A stretch of 64,000 nucleotides of DNA from Microbacterium dextranolyticum. GTDB lineage: Bacteria > Actinomycetota > Actinomycetes > Actinomycetales > Microbacteriaceae. The stretch spans positions 2,604,001 through 2,668,000 of the forward strand of contig NZ_JAFBBR010000001.1 in assembly GCF_016907295.1 (NCBI RefSeq). The letters run 5' to 3'. The notes under the pieces are model-generated. The model was not told the DNA's origin, searched no databases, and saw only the letters and a program-made list of their open reading frames with translations. The position numbers and the translations under genes are program-made. The first letter of the stretch is position 1. Every line of letters starts with the position of its first letter. This document shows positions 9,070 through 18,173 of this stretch, piece by piece.

Positions 9070-9555
9070 TCAGACGGGTCCCACGACACGCTCGACGAAG
9101 GCTTCGACGCGGTGCCGGGTGCCGTCGATCCGACGATCGACGCTCGCCCGCACCTCGCTGGGAGCGAGCGGTGCGGCGAGACGGACGTTCTCGTGGCATC
9201 CGAGATCTGCGCACACGTACGTGCCGACGCTGTCGCCCTTCTCCCCTGCTTCTCCGGCGCGGCGGGCCGTGAACAGCGAGACCTGATTGCCGGGTTGCAT
9301 CGTGTGGCACAGGTTGCACATCGCGGCGTGCCCGCGCGACCCGGATGCCGCGCGCAGCACGATCCCGGTGGCGACACCGTCGCGCTCCACGACGACGTAG
9401 CCGCGCCCGCGCGTGTCGGGGTCGGGCCAGGCGAGGAAGTCGAGGTGGTCCCAGTCCGCGAGCAGGAACGACATCGGCACGGCGAGCCGGTCGCGTTCGT
9501 CGGGCGATGCATTCACGAGCGCCGCACGGACCTCGTTCTCGGTCAGCGGCTGCAT
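9070..9555 (-). CDS. FBP-domain protein with FusB-like treble-clef zinc finger
   Basis: 161 residues. Cys 80, 83, 115 and 120 (CNLC and CADLGC) form a four-Cys zinc site typical of the C-terminal domain of FusB/FBP proteins, which bind elongation factor G (known for staphylococcal FusB). The N-terminal half fits the short FBP family in actinobacteria. A role at the ribosome is possible, but drug resistance cannot be claimed from this. A TAGACT box lies six bases before the ATG at 9555, suggesting a leaderless transcript. The tRNA-Tyr gene lies downstream on the same strand. Confidence 0.8.
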   Translation of the reverse strand: MQPLTENEVRAALVNASPDERDRLAVPMSFLLADWDHLDFLAWPDPDTRGRGYVVVERDGVATGIVLRAASGSRGHAAMCNLCHTMQPGNQVSLFTARRAGEAGEKGDSVGTYVCADLGCHENVRLAAPLAPSEVRASVDRRIDGTRHRVEAFVERVVGPV

Positions 9556-9593
9556 CGCTCCAGTCTACGAATCGTCCGCCCCACCCGGGCGAT

Positions 9594-10487
9594 TCACGCC
9601 GAGTAGAGCGCGTCCGCTCGCGCGACGGCACGCTCGACCTCGTGCTGCGGGCGAGCCCCGACGATCGCGAAGCACAGCAGCTGCAGTGGGTACGAGTCGA
9701 TCACCGCCCGCGCACGTCGTTCGACCTCCGGGGGAACGATGGATGTCACGGCATCCCAGCCGTGCCATGTCGCGAGCGCAGCAACGTCGCTGGCCTCGTC
9801 GCACTCCGCGGCGAGATCCCAGTCGATCACGCCGCGCACCCGTCCCTCCGACCACAGCACGTTGCTCCCGGCGAGGTCGCCGTGGGCCAGCACCGGTGCG
9901 GCGACGTCGGATTCGAGCCCGGCGAGGGTGTCGACGACCTGGCGGGCGCGATTCTGCGCAGCGAGGGTCAGCATCGGTACCGCCCGATCCGCCATGACAG
10001 TCAGTCCCTCGACACCTCCGAAGAACGCGTGCCGGTGGGCCAGGTGCGGGCGCAGCGCCACCGGCGAGACGCTGCGGAGGGCATCGAGAAGCTTCCGCAG
10101 CGCGCGCGGGTCCCCGCTGCCGCTGGGGTGCGGCACACCGTGGACGCGCCTCTGCGCGATCGCGATGAGTCCGCTCTCGCTGTCGTGCTCCGCGGGAGCC
10201 AGCGACAGCGGAAGGTCGAACGGAAGCGGCGGGAGCGCATCGACGAGAGCCTGCGCGCGGAGTGCCTCGCGGGTGGCGGTCGGTGTCCGTGCGACACGCA
10301 CCGCCGCATGCCCCGCGAGGACGACGAGGTTCGCCGATCCGTGCTCGACCCGTCGCCAGTCGCGGGTCGGGACGTGTTCCGCGGCAGCGTGCAGGGCACG
10401 GTGCACGAGATCGTCGACGACGCCGTCGTCGGGCGTGACGAAGTCGGTGTACACGTGATCGACCCTACGTCCCACCGGGACGGGCAT
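9594..10487 (-). CDS. Phosphotransferase, APH-like fold
   Basis: 297 residues if started at ATG 10487; GTG 10454 is an alternative that removes 11 residues, and neither has a strong ribosome site. The kinase-like catalytic motifs are present: HGDLAGSN (Brenner loop with catalytic Asp) and GVIDWDLA (metal site) in the C-terminal half. The family covers aminoglycoside, choline, homoserine and fructosamine kinases, so the substrate is unknown. It is divergent from yajQ, with 58 bases between starts, and lies 38 bases upstream of the FBP gene on the same strand. Confidence 0.82.
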   Translation of the reverse strand: MPVPVGRRVDHVYTDFVTPDDGVVDDLVHRALHAAAEHVPTRDWRRVEHGSANLVVLAGHAAVRVARTPTATREALRAQALVDALPPLPFDLPLSLAPAEHDSESGLIAIAQRRVHGVPHPSGSGDPRALRKLLDALRSVSPVALRPHLAHRHAFFGGVEGLTVMADRAVPMLTLAAQNRARQVVDTLAGLESDVAAPVLAHGDLAGSNVLWSEGRVRGVIDWDLAAECDEASDVAALATWHGWDAVTSIVPPEVERRARAVIDSYPLQLLCFAIVGARPQHEVERAVARADALYSA

Positions 10488-10545
10488 CCGGTCGCCGCCT
10501 GTCGCCGATCCGAGCCGCGCGCGCCGACGGCGATAGACTCACGCC

Positions 10546-11034
10546 ATGGCTGACTCCAGTTTCGACATCGTCTCCAAGATCGATCGCCAGGAGGCGGACA
10601 ACGCCCTCAACCAGGCGCGCAAAGAGGTCGAGCAGCGCTACGACTTCAAGGGCACGGATGCCTCGATCGACTGGTCGGGCGAGTCGATCCTCATCAAGGC
10701 GAACAGCGAGGAACGCGCGAAGGCCGTCCTCGACGTGTTCCAGTCGAAGCTCATCAAGCGCGGCATTTCGCTGAAATCGCTCGAGTCGGGCGACCCGCAG
10801 GCATCCGGCAAGGAGTACCGGATCACCTCCACGCTGAAGGAGGGCATCTCGTCGGAGAACGCGAAGAAGATCGGCAAGATCATCCGCGACGAGGGCCCCA
10901 AGTCGGTGAAGTCGCAGATCCAGGGCGACGAGCTGCGCGTGCAGTCGAAGTCGCGCGACGACCTGCAAGAGGTGCAGCGCCTTCTCACGTCGGCCGACCT
11001 CGACATCGATCTGCAGTTCATCAACTACCGCTGA
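10546..11034 (+). CDS. yajQ: YajQ-family nucleotide-binding protein
   Basis: 162 residues, full length for the family, with two ferredoxin-like folds. The opening [20 protein letters not shown] and the RYDFKG motif are diagnostic. Known members bind cyclic di-GMP or other nucleotides, or act as RNA/nucleic acid-binding regulators; the exact role here is open. A TAGACT box ends six bases before the ATG, so the mRNA may be leaderless. The next gene begins three bases after this stop, so the two are probably cotranscribed. Confidence 0.95.
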   Translation: MADSSFDIVSKIDRQEADNALNQARKEVEQRYDFKGTDASIDWSGESILIKANSEERAKAVLDVFQSKLIKRGISLKSLESGDPQASGKEYRITSTLKEGISSENAKKIGKIIRDEGPKSVKSQIQGDELRVQSKSRDDLQEVQRLLTSADLDIDLQFINYR

Positions 11035-11037
11035 GCC

Positions 11038-12369
11038 GTGAGCGAGCCCGACGAGCCGCCGGGACTCTCCGACCTGTTCGAGAGCGGGTCGTACGACGAG
11101 TCCGACTCACCGGCGCGATCCCGGCGACGCCGCCGCGCACGCGGTGCGCTCATCACCGTCGCGGTCGTGCTGCTGGTGGTCACGGCATCCGTCGTCGGGT
11201 ACGTGGTCTGGGCCCTCAACGCACCGCTGCCCGCCCCGGTCGCCTCGACGCGTGAGCTTGCCGCTCCGGCCACCGAGGCGGCGGCGTTCGCGCTGCCGAG
11301 TCAGGGCGCCACGGCGGTCAGTGTCACGGGCGCCGCCGACTACCTCGGCGCCGACGGTCTGCACCTGGTCGCCGGCGACGACGAGCCGCGCTCGATCGCG
11401 AGCATCAGCAAGATCATCACGGCCCTGGTCATCCTCGACGCGCATCCGCTCGCGAACGCCGATGACCCCGGGCCCACGATCACCTTCAGCAAAGCCGACC
11501 ACGATCTGTACGACGCGTACTACGTGCAGGATGCCGCCGTGGCGACCATGCCCACCGGCAGCACGCTGTCGTTGCACGACGCCCTCGCGGCCATGCTCAT
11601 CCCGTCGGCGAGCAACTACGCCGACGCCCTTGCGACGTGGGCCTACGGCTCACGGGACGCGTTCCTCTCCGCGACGCGCGACTATCTCTCGCGCGAAGGA
11701 CTCACCGGAACCACGATCGTCGAGCCGACCGGAATCAGCGCACGCAACGTCAGCACCCCGACCGACCTCCTGCACCTCGCCCAACTCGCCGCCGCGAACC
11801 CCACGATCGCCCGCATCGGCGCGACGACCGATCTCACCCTGCCCGGGCCCGGACACATCACCAACACGAACATGCTGCTCGGGCAGGACGGCGTGACCGG
11901 GCTCAAGACCGGCAACCTCGGCGAGGGCACCTTCAGCCTGATGTTCACGGCCACCCTCGACGGCGGGATCGGCACACCGCTCAGCGTCACGGGTGTGACG
12001 TTGAGCGGTCAATCCCGCGAATCGCAGGATGCCGCCGTGCTGCGCCTGCTCGACAGCATCCGCGGCGGGTTCCACGACGTGCGCCTCGTCGACGAGAACA
12101 CCGTCGTCGGCTCGTACACGACGGTGTGGGGCGAGTCCGCACAGCTCGTCGTCGCAGAATCGGCGACCATCCGAACGTGGTCGAACACCCCGATCACGGT
12201 GTCGACCACGGTGGGCAACCCCACGCAGTATCGCGACGGCGAGAGCGTCGGCACCATCACGTGGACCGCGGGGCCCGCCACCGCCACCGCCGACCTCCGT
12301 GTGCGCGGCACGATCGCACCGCCCACCGACTGGTGGCGTCTCACCCACCCCGCAGCCCTTCTGGGCTGA
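11038..12369 (+). CDS. D-alanyl-D-alanine carboxypeptidase (S11 family)
   Basis: 443 residues from GTG 11038. A cytoplasmic Arg-rich head is followed by one membrane anchor (about 37-60), then an S11 penicillin-binding domain outside the cell. SISK (S122 to K125) holds the nucleophile and base, and KTG begins at K290. The SxN motif reads S190-A-S rather than the usual S-G/A-N, with an Asn directly after it. The role is trimming of peptidoglycan stem peptides, linked to cell shape. The unusual second motif may reduce or shift activity (inference). Confidence 0.88.
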   Translation: MSEPDEPPGLSDLFESGSYDESDSPARSRRRRRARGALITVAVVLLVVTASVVGYVVWALNAPLPAPVASTRELAAPATEAAAFALPSQGATAVSVTGAADYLGADGLHLVAGDDEPRSIASISKIITALVILDAHPLANADDPGPTITFSKADHDLYDAYYVQDAAVATMPTGSTLSLHDALAAMLIPSASNYADALATWAYGSRDAFLSATRDYLSREGLTGTTIVEPTGISARNVSTPTDLLHLAQLAAANPTIARIGATTDLTLPGPGHITNTNMLLGQDGVTGLKTGNLGEGTFSLMFTATLDGGIGTPLSVTGVTLSGQSRESQDAAVLRLLDSIRGGFHDVRLVDENTVVGSYTTVWGESAQLVVAESATIRTWSNTPITVSTTVGNPTQYRDGESVGTITWTAGPATATADLRVRGTIAPPTDWWRLTHPAALLG

Positions 12370-12400
12370 GATCGGTCCACGCCGCCGAGGCGCGCGGGGG

Positions 12401-13294
12401 TCAGCCGCGGCCGAGTCCGGGAACGAGCACAGCGGTGCGCGCCTTGTAGGCGAGGTAGGAGGGGTCCTCGCCCCAGCGCGCGTCGGCTCGCCTCTCCAGC
12501 AGCGGGATGCCACTGACCCGGGTGAGCAGCAGCACCACGAACACGGGCGAGAGCACCGCTACCCACTGCCATCCGACGGCGACGGGAAGAGCGACGATCG
12601 CGACGCCGATCCACACGAGGATCTCGCCGAGATAGTTCGGATGGCGAGACCACGCCCACACTCCGCTGTCGATGAAGCGTCCGGCGTTCGCGGGGTCGCC
12701 GCGGAACCGCGCTTTCTGGGCATCCGCCACGATTTCGAGCACGATCCCGACGAGCCACACGACGCCTCCGGCGATCATCCAGCCGTCCACGGCGGGCTGT
12801 GCGGTCTGCGCAGCGTCGGGGGTCTGGGTGATCCCCACCCACGCCGCCGATGCCGTCACGACGACCCAGAGCCCCTGCATGATCCACACGCGGAGGAAGA
12901 CGAGCGGGTGCGTCTTGATCTCGTCGAAACGGCCGTCCGAACCCTGCGCGCGCACGCGCACGAAGAGGAACACGGACAGCCGCACGCCCCACACGACGAC
13001 CATCGCCGTGAGGAGCCAGGCCCGAGCGCCCGCGGGGCTCACCGCGGCGAGGAGCGCCGCCGTGACGACGGCGAACGTCAGCCCACCGGTGAGATCGAAG
13101 AACCTCTCCGTGCGCAGCAGCACCGCCGGAACGTACGCCACGATCTGGATGAGAAACGCGGCGGCGACGGCCAGAGCGAACAGCGGGATGCCACCCAGGG
13201 TCTGCCCGGACGAGCCGCCGGTGAGCGCGAAGGCTGCGCCGAGGGCGAGAGCGACGATGATCGTGAGAAGCACGGCAGGGGTGCGGGAGGACAT
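12401..13294 (-). CDS. DUF1295 membrane protein, steroid-5-alpha-reductase-like
   Basis: 297 residues with about seven membrane helices. The motif WAWSRHPNYLGEILVWIGV in the C-terminal half is the conserved core of the DUF1295/isoprenylcysteine methyltransferase-like superfamily. Relatives reduce or methylate lipid substrates, but no reaction is established for this group. GGAAAG precedes the ATG. It follows the acyl-CoA synthetase gene by 43 bases on the same strand, so a lipid-related role is plausible but unproven. It ends convergently with the carboxypeptidase gene, 31 bases apart. Confidence 0.85.
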   Translation of the reverse strand: MSSRTPAVLLTIIVALALGAAFALTGGSSGQTLGGIPLFALAVAAAFLIQIVAYVPAVLLRTERFFDLTGGLTFAVVTAALLAAVSPAGARAWLLTAMVVVWGVRLSVFLFVRVRAQGSDGRFDEIKTHPLVFLRVWIMQGLWVVVTASAAWVGITQTPDAAQTAQPAVDGWMIAGGVVWLVGIVLEIVADAQKARFRGDPANAGRFIDSGVWAWSRHPNYLGEILVWIGVAIVALPVAVGWQWVAVLSPVFVVLLLTRVSGIPLLERRADARWGEDPSYLAYKARTAVLVPGLGRG

Positions 13295-13337
13295 GGCTGC
13301 TTTCCGGATCGAAATGGTGTGCGGGAGTCGGGCGGCG

Positions 13338-15095
13338 TCAGCCGTAGAGGGCGTCGACGGTCGCCGCCTCGCGGTGGAGGAGCTCGCGGCGGCGGATCTT
13401 CAGCGTCGGTGTCATCACTTCGCGGTCGTCGCTGTCGGCGACGACCAGCGCAAAGCGGCGCACCTGCTCACTGCGTGAGACGAGCGCGTTGGCCTCGTCG
13501 ACGGCGCGCTGGATGTCGGCTCGCAGCTGCGAATCGTCGATGTCGGCACCGACAGCGTCTCGATCGAGCACGATGAGCGCGGTCAGGTACGGGCGCCCCT
13601 CTCCGACGGTGACGGCGGAGGAGATCAGCGGGTGCTCCTCGATCGCCGCCTCCCACCGGGCCGGTGCGACGGTCTTGCCGTGGGACGTGGTCACGACATC
13701 CTTCACCCGCCCTTCGAGCACGAGCCGCCCGCGCTCGTCGAGCCTGCCCAGATCGCCGGTACGGAAGAAGCCGTCCACGAACGCCTGCGCATCGTCGGCC
13801 GCATCGCGGTAGCCCGCGAAGACGCCGACGCCGCGCGCGAGCACCTCGCCGTCGTCGGCGATGCGCACCGTCGACCCCGGCAGGGGCAGTCCGACGGTTC
13901 CGGACCGGATCGCGCCCGGGAGGTTCCCCGTCAGCGGGGCCGTCGTCTCGGTGAGACCGTACCCCTCGATCACCGGGATGCCCATGCCCCGGAACAGCAG
14001 CGACAGCCGAGGCGACAGCGTCGCACCGCCCGACAGAACGTACCGGAGCCTCCCGCCCAGCACCGCGCGCAGCCGACGATAGAACAGGAGGTCGTACAGG
14101 CGGTGGCGCAGGGTCAGCGCGGTGGGGCTCTTCACCACGGTGCCGTCGTCGCTGCGCTCGGCGCGGGTTCCGGCATCCGTCGCGGCGCGCATCGCGCCGG
14201 CCCAGAGCCGTCCGAGGTGCTTCTCGTCGGCTTTCGCGGCGGCGGAGGCCACGATCTTCTCGAGCACACGAGGGACGACCACCAGGAACGTCGGGCGCAG
14301 CACGCCGAGCGACGCCACGACCTCCGACGGCGTGGCCAGATGCGCGATGCGCATGCCGCTCGCGAGGCAGATCAGCTGCAGGCCCCGCGCGAGCACGTGC
14401 GCGAGAGGGAGGAAGATCACCGTGTTGCCGTCGGACCGGACGATGTCGGAGTACGCCGCGGCGATGTTCAGGACCTGTCCGAGGAAGTTCTCGTGGGTGA
14501 GCACGGCGGCCTTGGGGTGGCCCGTCGTTCCTGAGGTGTAGACGATCGTCGCGGGGGAATCCGGCCCGGCATGCACGCGCGCCCGCTCCACGTCGTCGCA
14601 CGGCACATCCGCTCCGAGGTCGATGAGGCCCGCCAGCCCGCCCTGAAGGTCGATCACGAGCGGCACGCCGGCATCGAGGAGTGCGGTGCGCGCCCGGTCG
14701 TCACCGGCGAAAGCGATCCGCACGTCGGCGTCGGCAACGATCGCCGACACCTGGGACGCGGCGGAGGATTCGTAGACGGGCACGACCACACCCCCGGCGA
14801 ACCAGATCGCGAGGTCGGCCACCGCCCACTCGTAGCGTGTCGACGACATGATCGCCACGGACTGGCCCGGCTGCAGCCCCGCAGCGACGAGCCCCCGAGC
14901 GACGCCCCATACTTCGTGGCCGAACTCGGCGGTCGACACCGTGCGCCATCCGCCGGGAGCAGCGACGTCGAACGCGATGTGGTCGGGGGCGACCGCCACC
15001 CGGCGCACGAGCAGGTCGGTCACGTTCCGGTAGTCCGACAGGTCGGCCAGAGGCGGTGTGGAGACTTCTCTCACGGCAGCGCTTTCTTTCGTCAT
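13338..15095 (-). CDS. Long-chain fatty-acid--CoA ligase (AMP-forming)
   Basis: 585 residues from ATG 15095; GTG 15074 is an alternative, as neither has a good ribosome site. The ANL-superfamily motifs are in order: TSGTTGHPKA (AMP/phosphate loop), GYGLTETTAPLTGNLPG, FRTGDLGRLDERGRL and the C-terminal TLKIRR Lys. The size and layout match FadD15-type ligases of actinobacteria, which activate fatty acids for degradation or lipid synthesis in the cytoplasm. It is divergent from the iron-regulated SIP gene; the 242-base gap holds the DtxR-type box near the SIP side. Confidence 0.92.
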   Translation of the reverse strand: MTKESAAVREVSTPPLADLSDYRNVTDLLVRRVAVAPDHIAFDVAAPGGWRTVSTAEFGHEVWGVARGLVAAGLQPGQSVAIMSSTRYEWAVADLAIWFAGGVVVPVYESSAASQVSAIVADADVRIAFAGDDRARTALLDAGVPLVIDLQGGLAGLIDLGADVPCDDVERARVHAGPDSPATIVYTSGTTGHPKAAVLTHENFLGQVLNIAAAYSDIVRSDGNTVIFLPLAHVLARGLQLICLASGMRIAHLATPSEVVASLGVLRPTFLVVVPRVLEKIVASAAAKADEKHLGRLWAGAMRAATDAGTRAERSDDGTVVKSPTALTLRHRLYDLLFYRRLRAVLGGRLRYVLSGGATLSPRLSLLFRGMGIPVIEGYGLTETTAPLTGNLPGAIRSGTVGLPLPGSTVRIADDGEVLARGVGVFAGYRDAADDAQAFVDGFFRTGDLGRLDERGRLVLEGRVKDVVTTSHGKTVAPARWEAAIEEHPLISSAVTVGEGRPYLTALIVLDRDAVGADIDDSQLRADIQRAVDEANALVSRSEQVRRFALVVADSDDREVMTPTLKIRRRELLHREAATVDALYG

Positions 15096-15304
15096 GGTCG
15101 CGGTCGGAGAATCTTCGGAGCCGAGCCCGGATCGGATTGCTCGCGGCGCCGCCCGGTGTTGCCCGCTGTTCGACGCTCGATGCCGCAGCGCCATCCTCAC
15201 ACGAACGGGAACATGCCGCCGAGGCTTGCCCCACGATCGGGACGTATGCAAGTGGGGTGATGCCTCCCCGAGCGATCGTGCCCGCAAGCACCGTTTTCCA
15301 TAGG

Positions 15305-15323
15305 TAAGGTTAGGCAATCCTTA
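15305..15323 (+). promoter_or_regulatory. DtxR/IdeR-type iron box
   Basis: The 19 bases TAAGGTTAGGCAATCCTTA match the DtxR/IdeR consensus at 15 of 19 positions. The box lies directly before a TAGAGT -10 element (15325-15330), itself seven bases before the ATG of the SIP gene. Iron-loaded regulator bound here would block the promoter. Confidence 0.85.
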
Positions 15324-15337
15324 GTAGAGTTACCGAT

Positions 15338-15724
15338 ATGACCGACGCCTCCCCCTCCCACTTCCTCATCGCCGGCGACGCCACCGACCTGCCGCTCCTG
15401 GATCAGCTGCTGCGGCGTTTGCCGGTCGACGCGTACGGACAGGTCTTCGTGGAGATCGACGCGCACGTCCAGATCTGCCCGCTCCCCGCACCCGCCGGGC
15501 TCACCGTGCACTGGCTCACGCGCGACGAGCCTCAGCGCGGAGGGCGGGCGGCTCGGGCCGTCATGGGCTGGGTGTCCGAGTGGATGCCGGATGAGGCATC
15601 CGCCCACGACGCCCCCTACGTGATGTGGATCGGATGCTCCACGAGCATCGTCATGGACCGGCTCTATGACCGTCTCGGCGACCGCCTCGAGGGCATGCAC
15701 CTGCATCACCGACCGCACGACTGA
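15338..15724 (+). CDS. Siderophore-interacting protein domain protein (SIP)
   Basis: 128 residues. It matches the NAD(P)H-binding C-terminal domain of siderophore-interacting ferric reductases (FLIAGDATDLPLLDQLL near the start, WIGCSTSIV later) but lacks the FAD-binding front domain of full-length SIPs (about 280 residues). Such stand-alone SIP domains are common in actinobacteria. A role in release of iron from ferric siderophores is likely from the family, and the DtxR-type box at its promoter supports iron control. It ends convergently with an alpha/beta hydrolase gene. Confidence 0.85.
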   Translation: MTDASPSHFLIAGDATDLPLLDQLLRRLPVDAYGQVFVEIDAHVQICPLPAPAGLTVHWLTRDEPQRGGRAARAVMGWVSEWMPDEASAHDAPYVMWIGCSTSIVMDRLYDRLGDRLEGMHLHHRPHD

Positions 15725-15781
15725 TCGGTTCGCGTGGTCGCGGAGCGATCGCCTCTGGCAGCAGCGCCGACCACACCGACG

Positions 15782-16747
15782 CTAGGCCAGCGTGCCAGCG
15801 CAGGCCCAGTCCCGGACGACCGCGTAGGCCTGCTTCCGCGGGGCATCCGCCGAAAGGAACACGTCGTGGATCGCGTCGGGAATGCGCGCGATCATGACGT
15901 GGGATCCGAGCCGGGTGGCCGCTTGGGCGATGTCGTCGACGACCAGCACGCTGTCGGTCGTGGTCATCGCCGGCATCCACTGCATCGGAGCGGTCGAACC
16001 GCGCGACAGCATCACGAGCACCGGACAGTCGATGTCGAGGCCGTCGGCAACCCGTCGATGCCCGGCGATGACGGCCGCCAGCCACCCCGGATGCGTGGGG
16101 AAACCGCGCTCGGGCCGCCACCCGTCGGGGCTGTCGGGCAGCGATCCGAGCTCGCGCTGCGCGCGGGTGTAGTAGCCGAGATCGACCACCGGGTGCGCGC
16201 CGAGCGGGTCGAATCGGGCCCGAGCGGCGATCAGCGGGGCGATGGCCTGCCTGCCGATCGCCCCCGTCTGCAGCTCCAGCCACGGACTGTTCAGAACGAC
16301 CGCCGACGCCGCGTCGGGATGCCGCGAGGCCCACAGCGCGAGCGTGAGACCGCCGGTCGAGTGCCCCATAAGAACGAGACGGCGCCGACGCCCCTCCCCG
16401 CGGATCACACCGAGAGCCGCGTCGATGTCGGCGTCGTACTCGTCGAGTGACGCGACGTAGCCCGGCGTCTGGCCGGGCCGCAGACTGCGACCGTACTTCC
16501 GCAGATCGAGCGCGTAGAAGTGTGCGCCGAGCCTGTTCCAGAAGCGGGCCAGCTCGGTCTGGAAGAAGTAGTCCGACCAGCCGTGCACGTACAGCACGTC
16601 GACATCCGCCAGTGGCTTGAGCGCGGCCCGATGGGCGCGCGAGCGCACGAGGGTCGCGATGACCGGCCCCTCGGCATCCTCGCCGAGCGGAAGTGCGAGC
16701 TGCTCGAACGGCTCCCCCAGGATGTCCGGGGCCCACTCCGCTGTCAT
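15782..16747 (-). CDS. Alpha/beta hydrolase, serine aminopeptidase/lipase-like
   Basis: 321 residues. LYVHGWSDYFF supplies the oxyanion region and GHSTGG the nucleophile elbow. A C-terminal IHDVFLSADAPR holds the probable catalytic His. The fold matches the Hydrolase_4 group that includes monoacylglycerol lipases. The natural substrate cannot be read from the sequence. TAGGCT ends six bases before the ATG at 16747, so it may have its own leaderless promoter although it follows gadB by only 29 bases on the same strand. Confidence 0.85.
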   Translation of the reverse strand: MTAEWAPDILGEPFEQLALPLGEDAEGPVIATLVRSRAHRAALKPLADVDVLYVHGWSDYFFQTELARFWNRLGAHFYALDLRKYGRSLRPGQTPGYVASLDEYDADIDAALGVIRGEGRRRRLVLMGHSTGGLTLALWASRHPDAASAVVLNSPWLELQTGAIGRQAIAPLIAARARFDPLGAHPVVDLGYYTRAQRELGSLPDSPDGWRPERGFPTHPGWLAAVIAGHRRVADGLDIDCPVLVMLSRGSTAPMQWMPAMTTTDSVLVVDDIAQAATRLGSHVMIARIPDAIHDVFLSADAPRKQAYAVVRDWACAGTLA

Positions 16748-16776
16748 CCGGTCAGCCTAGCCACGCCCCCACGGGA

Positions 16777-18147
16777 TCAGTGGTGAAAACCGGTCGGCCG
16801 CTCCGCGGCGGGCATAGGAGACGGGAGTGCGTCGAGATATGCGGTGGCCGAGCGGATGTCGTCGAGGAGTTCGGCGGCGAGGTCCATGCTCAGGCCATTG
16901 CGCACGACGATGCGCTGCACCGTGAGGTCGCTGAGGTCGTCGGGCATCGGATAGGCCGGGATCAGCCAGCCCTTCATCCGCAGGCGATCGGACAGGTCCT
17001 GCAGGGTCCAGTTCTCGGTGTGCCCGGGTCTCAGCTGCCAGGCGAACACCGGGATGTCGCTGCCGTCGTTCCAGAGCTCGAACGCGCCGATCTCCGCGAT
17101 CCCGCGGGAGAGGTACAGCGCGACCTCCTGGGCGGCCTTCTGCATCTGCGCGTAGCCCTCGAAGCCGAGGCGGAGGAACAGGTAGTACTGCAGCAGGATC
17201 TGCGCGCCCGGGCGCGAGAAGTTGAGCGCGAAGGTGGGCATCTCTCCGCCGAGGTAGCTCACGCGGAAGACGAGATCGTCGGGCAGCCACGCCGCATCGC
17301 GCCACACGACCCATCCGACGCCAGGATAGACCCCGCCGTACTTGTGCCCCGACGTCGAGACGGAGTGCACCCTCGGCAGGCGGAAGTCCCAGACCAGATC
17401 CGGCTGCAGGAACGGTGCGATCATCGCCCCGGACGCCCCGTCCACGTGGATCGGGATGTCCAGCCCCGTCTTGCGCTGGATGGCGTCCAGTGCGGCAGCG
17501 ATCTCGGCCACCGGTTCGTACATGCCCGTGTACGTGACCCCCAGAATCGCGACGACGCCGATCGTGTTCTCGTCGACGTAGTCCTCGAGGGCGTTCCCGT
17601 CGAGCACGCGGTGTTCGTCACTCAAGGGAACGAACCGAGGTTCGACGTCGAAGTAGTTACAGAACTTCTCCCAGCAGACCTGAACCGCCGAGCTCATCAC
17701 GAGGTTCGGTCGGTCGTGGGGAAGACCAGCTGCCGATCGCGCGTTGCGCCACAGCCGCTTGAACGCGAGACCGCCGAGCATGCATGCCTCGGACGAACCG
17801 GTCGTGGAGGTGCCGACCGCGGCCTGCACGTCGGGCGTATGCCAGAGATCGGCCAGCATCTGCCAGCAGTTCTTCTCGATCTCCGCGGTACGCGGGTACT
17901 CGTCCTTGTCGATCATGTTCTTGTCGTACGCCTGGGCGTACAGCCGGTCGGCGTGATCGTCCATCCACGTCGTGACGAACGTGGCGAGGTTCAACCGGGC
18001 GTTGCCGTCGAGCATGATCTCGTCATGGACGAGCTCGTAGGCGGTGTCGGGCAGCATGCCCGACACCGGGAAGGCATCGCGGCGTGCGACGGTGGCCTCA
18101 CCGGGCCGATCGAACAGGGGCGTCTCTTCGCCGCTCATCGCACCCAT
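16777..18147 (-). CDS. gadB: Glutamate decarboxylase
   Basis: 456 residues from ATG 18147, chosen for AGGAGG six bases upstream; a GTG ten codons earlier has no such site. It is a PLP fold-type I group II decarboxylase with the cofactor Lys at about 269 in SVSTSGHKYGGVYPGVGW and HVDGASGA upstream of it. The length matches bacterial GadB. The reaction is glutamate to GABA plus CO2, consuming a proton, which supports acid tolerance or GABA supply in the cytoplasm. No glutamate/GABA antiporter gene lies nearby. It sits 26 bases after fprA on the same strand. Confidence 0.94.
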   Translation of the reverse strand: MGAMSGEETPLFDRPGEATVARRDAFPVSGMLPDTAYELVHDEIMLDGNARLNLATFVTTWMDDHADRLYAQAYDKNMIDKDEYPRTAEIEKNCWQMLADLWHTPDVQAAVGTSTTGSSEACMLGGLAFKRLWRNARSAAGLPHDRPNLVMSSAVQVCWEKFCNYFDVEPRFVPLSDEHRVLDGNALEDYVDENTIGVVAILGVTYTGMYEPVAEIAAALDAIQRKTGLDIPIHVDGASGAMIAPFLQPDLVWDFRLPRVHSVSTSGHKYGGVYPGVGWVVWRDAAWLPDDLVFRVSYLGGEMPTFALNFSRPGAQILLQYYLFLRLGFEGYAQMQKAAQEVALYLSRGIAEIGAFELWNDGSDIPVFAWQLRPGHTENWTLQDLSDRLRMKGWLIPAYPMPDDLSDLTVQRIVVRNGLSMDLAAELLDDIRSATAYLDALPSPMPAAERPTGFHH

Positions 18148-18173
18148 GCCCGACCTCCTCGCTCCGCCTCGGG

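Noticed and set aside
9594..10487. Aminoglycoside resistance gene
   Set aside because: The APH fold is shared by many kinases; nothing in the sequence fixes an aminoglycoside substrate.
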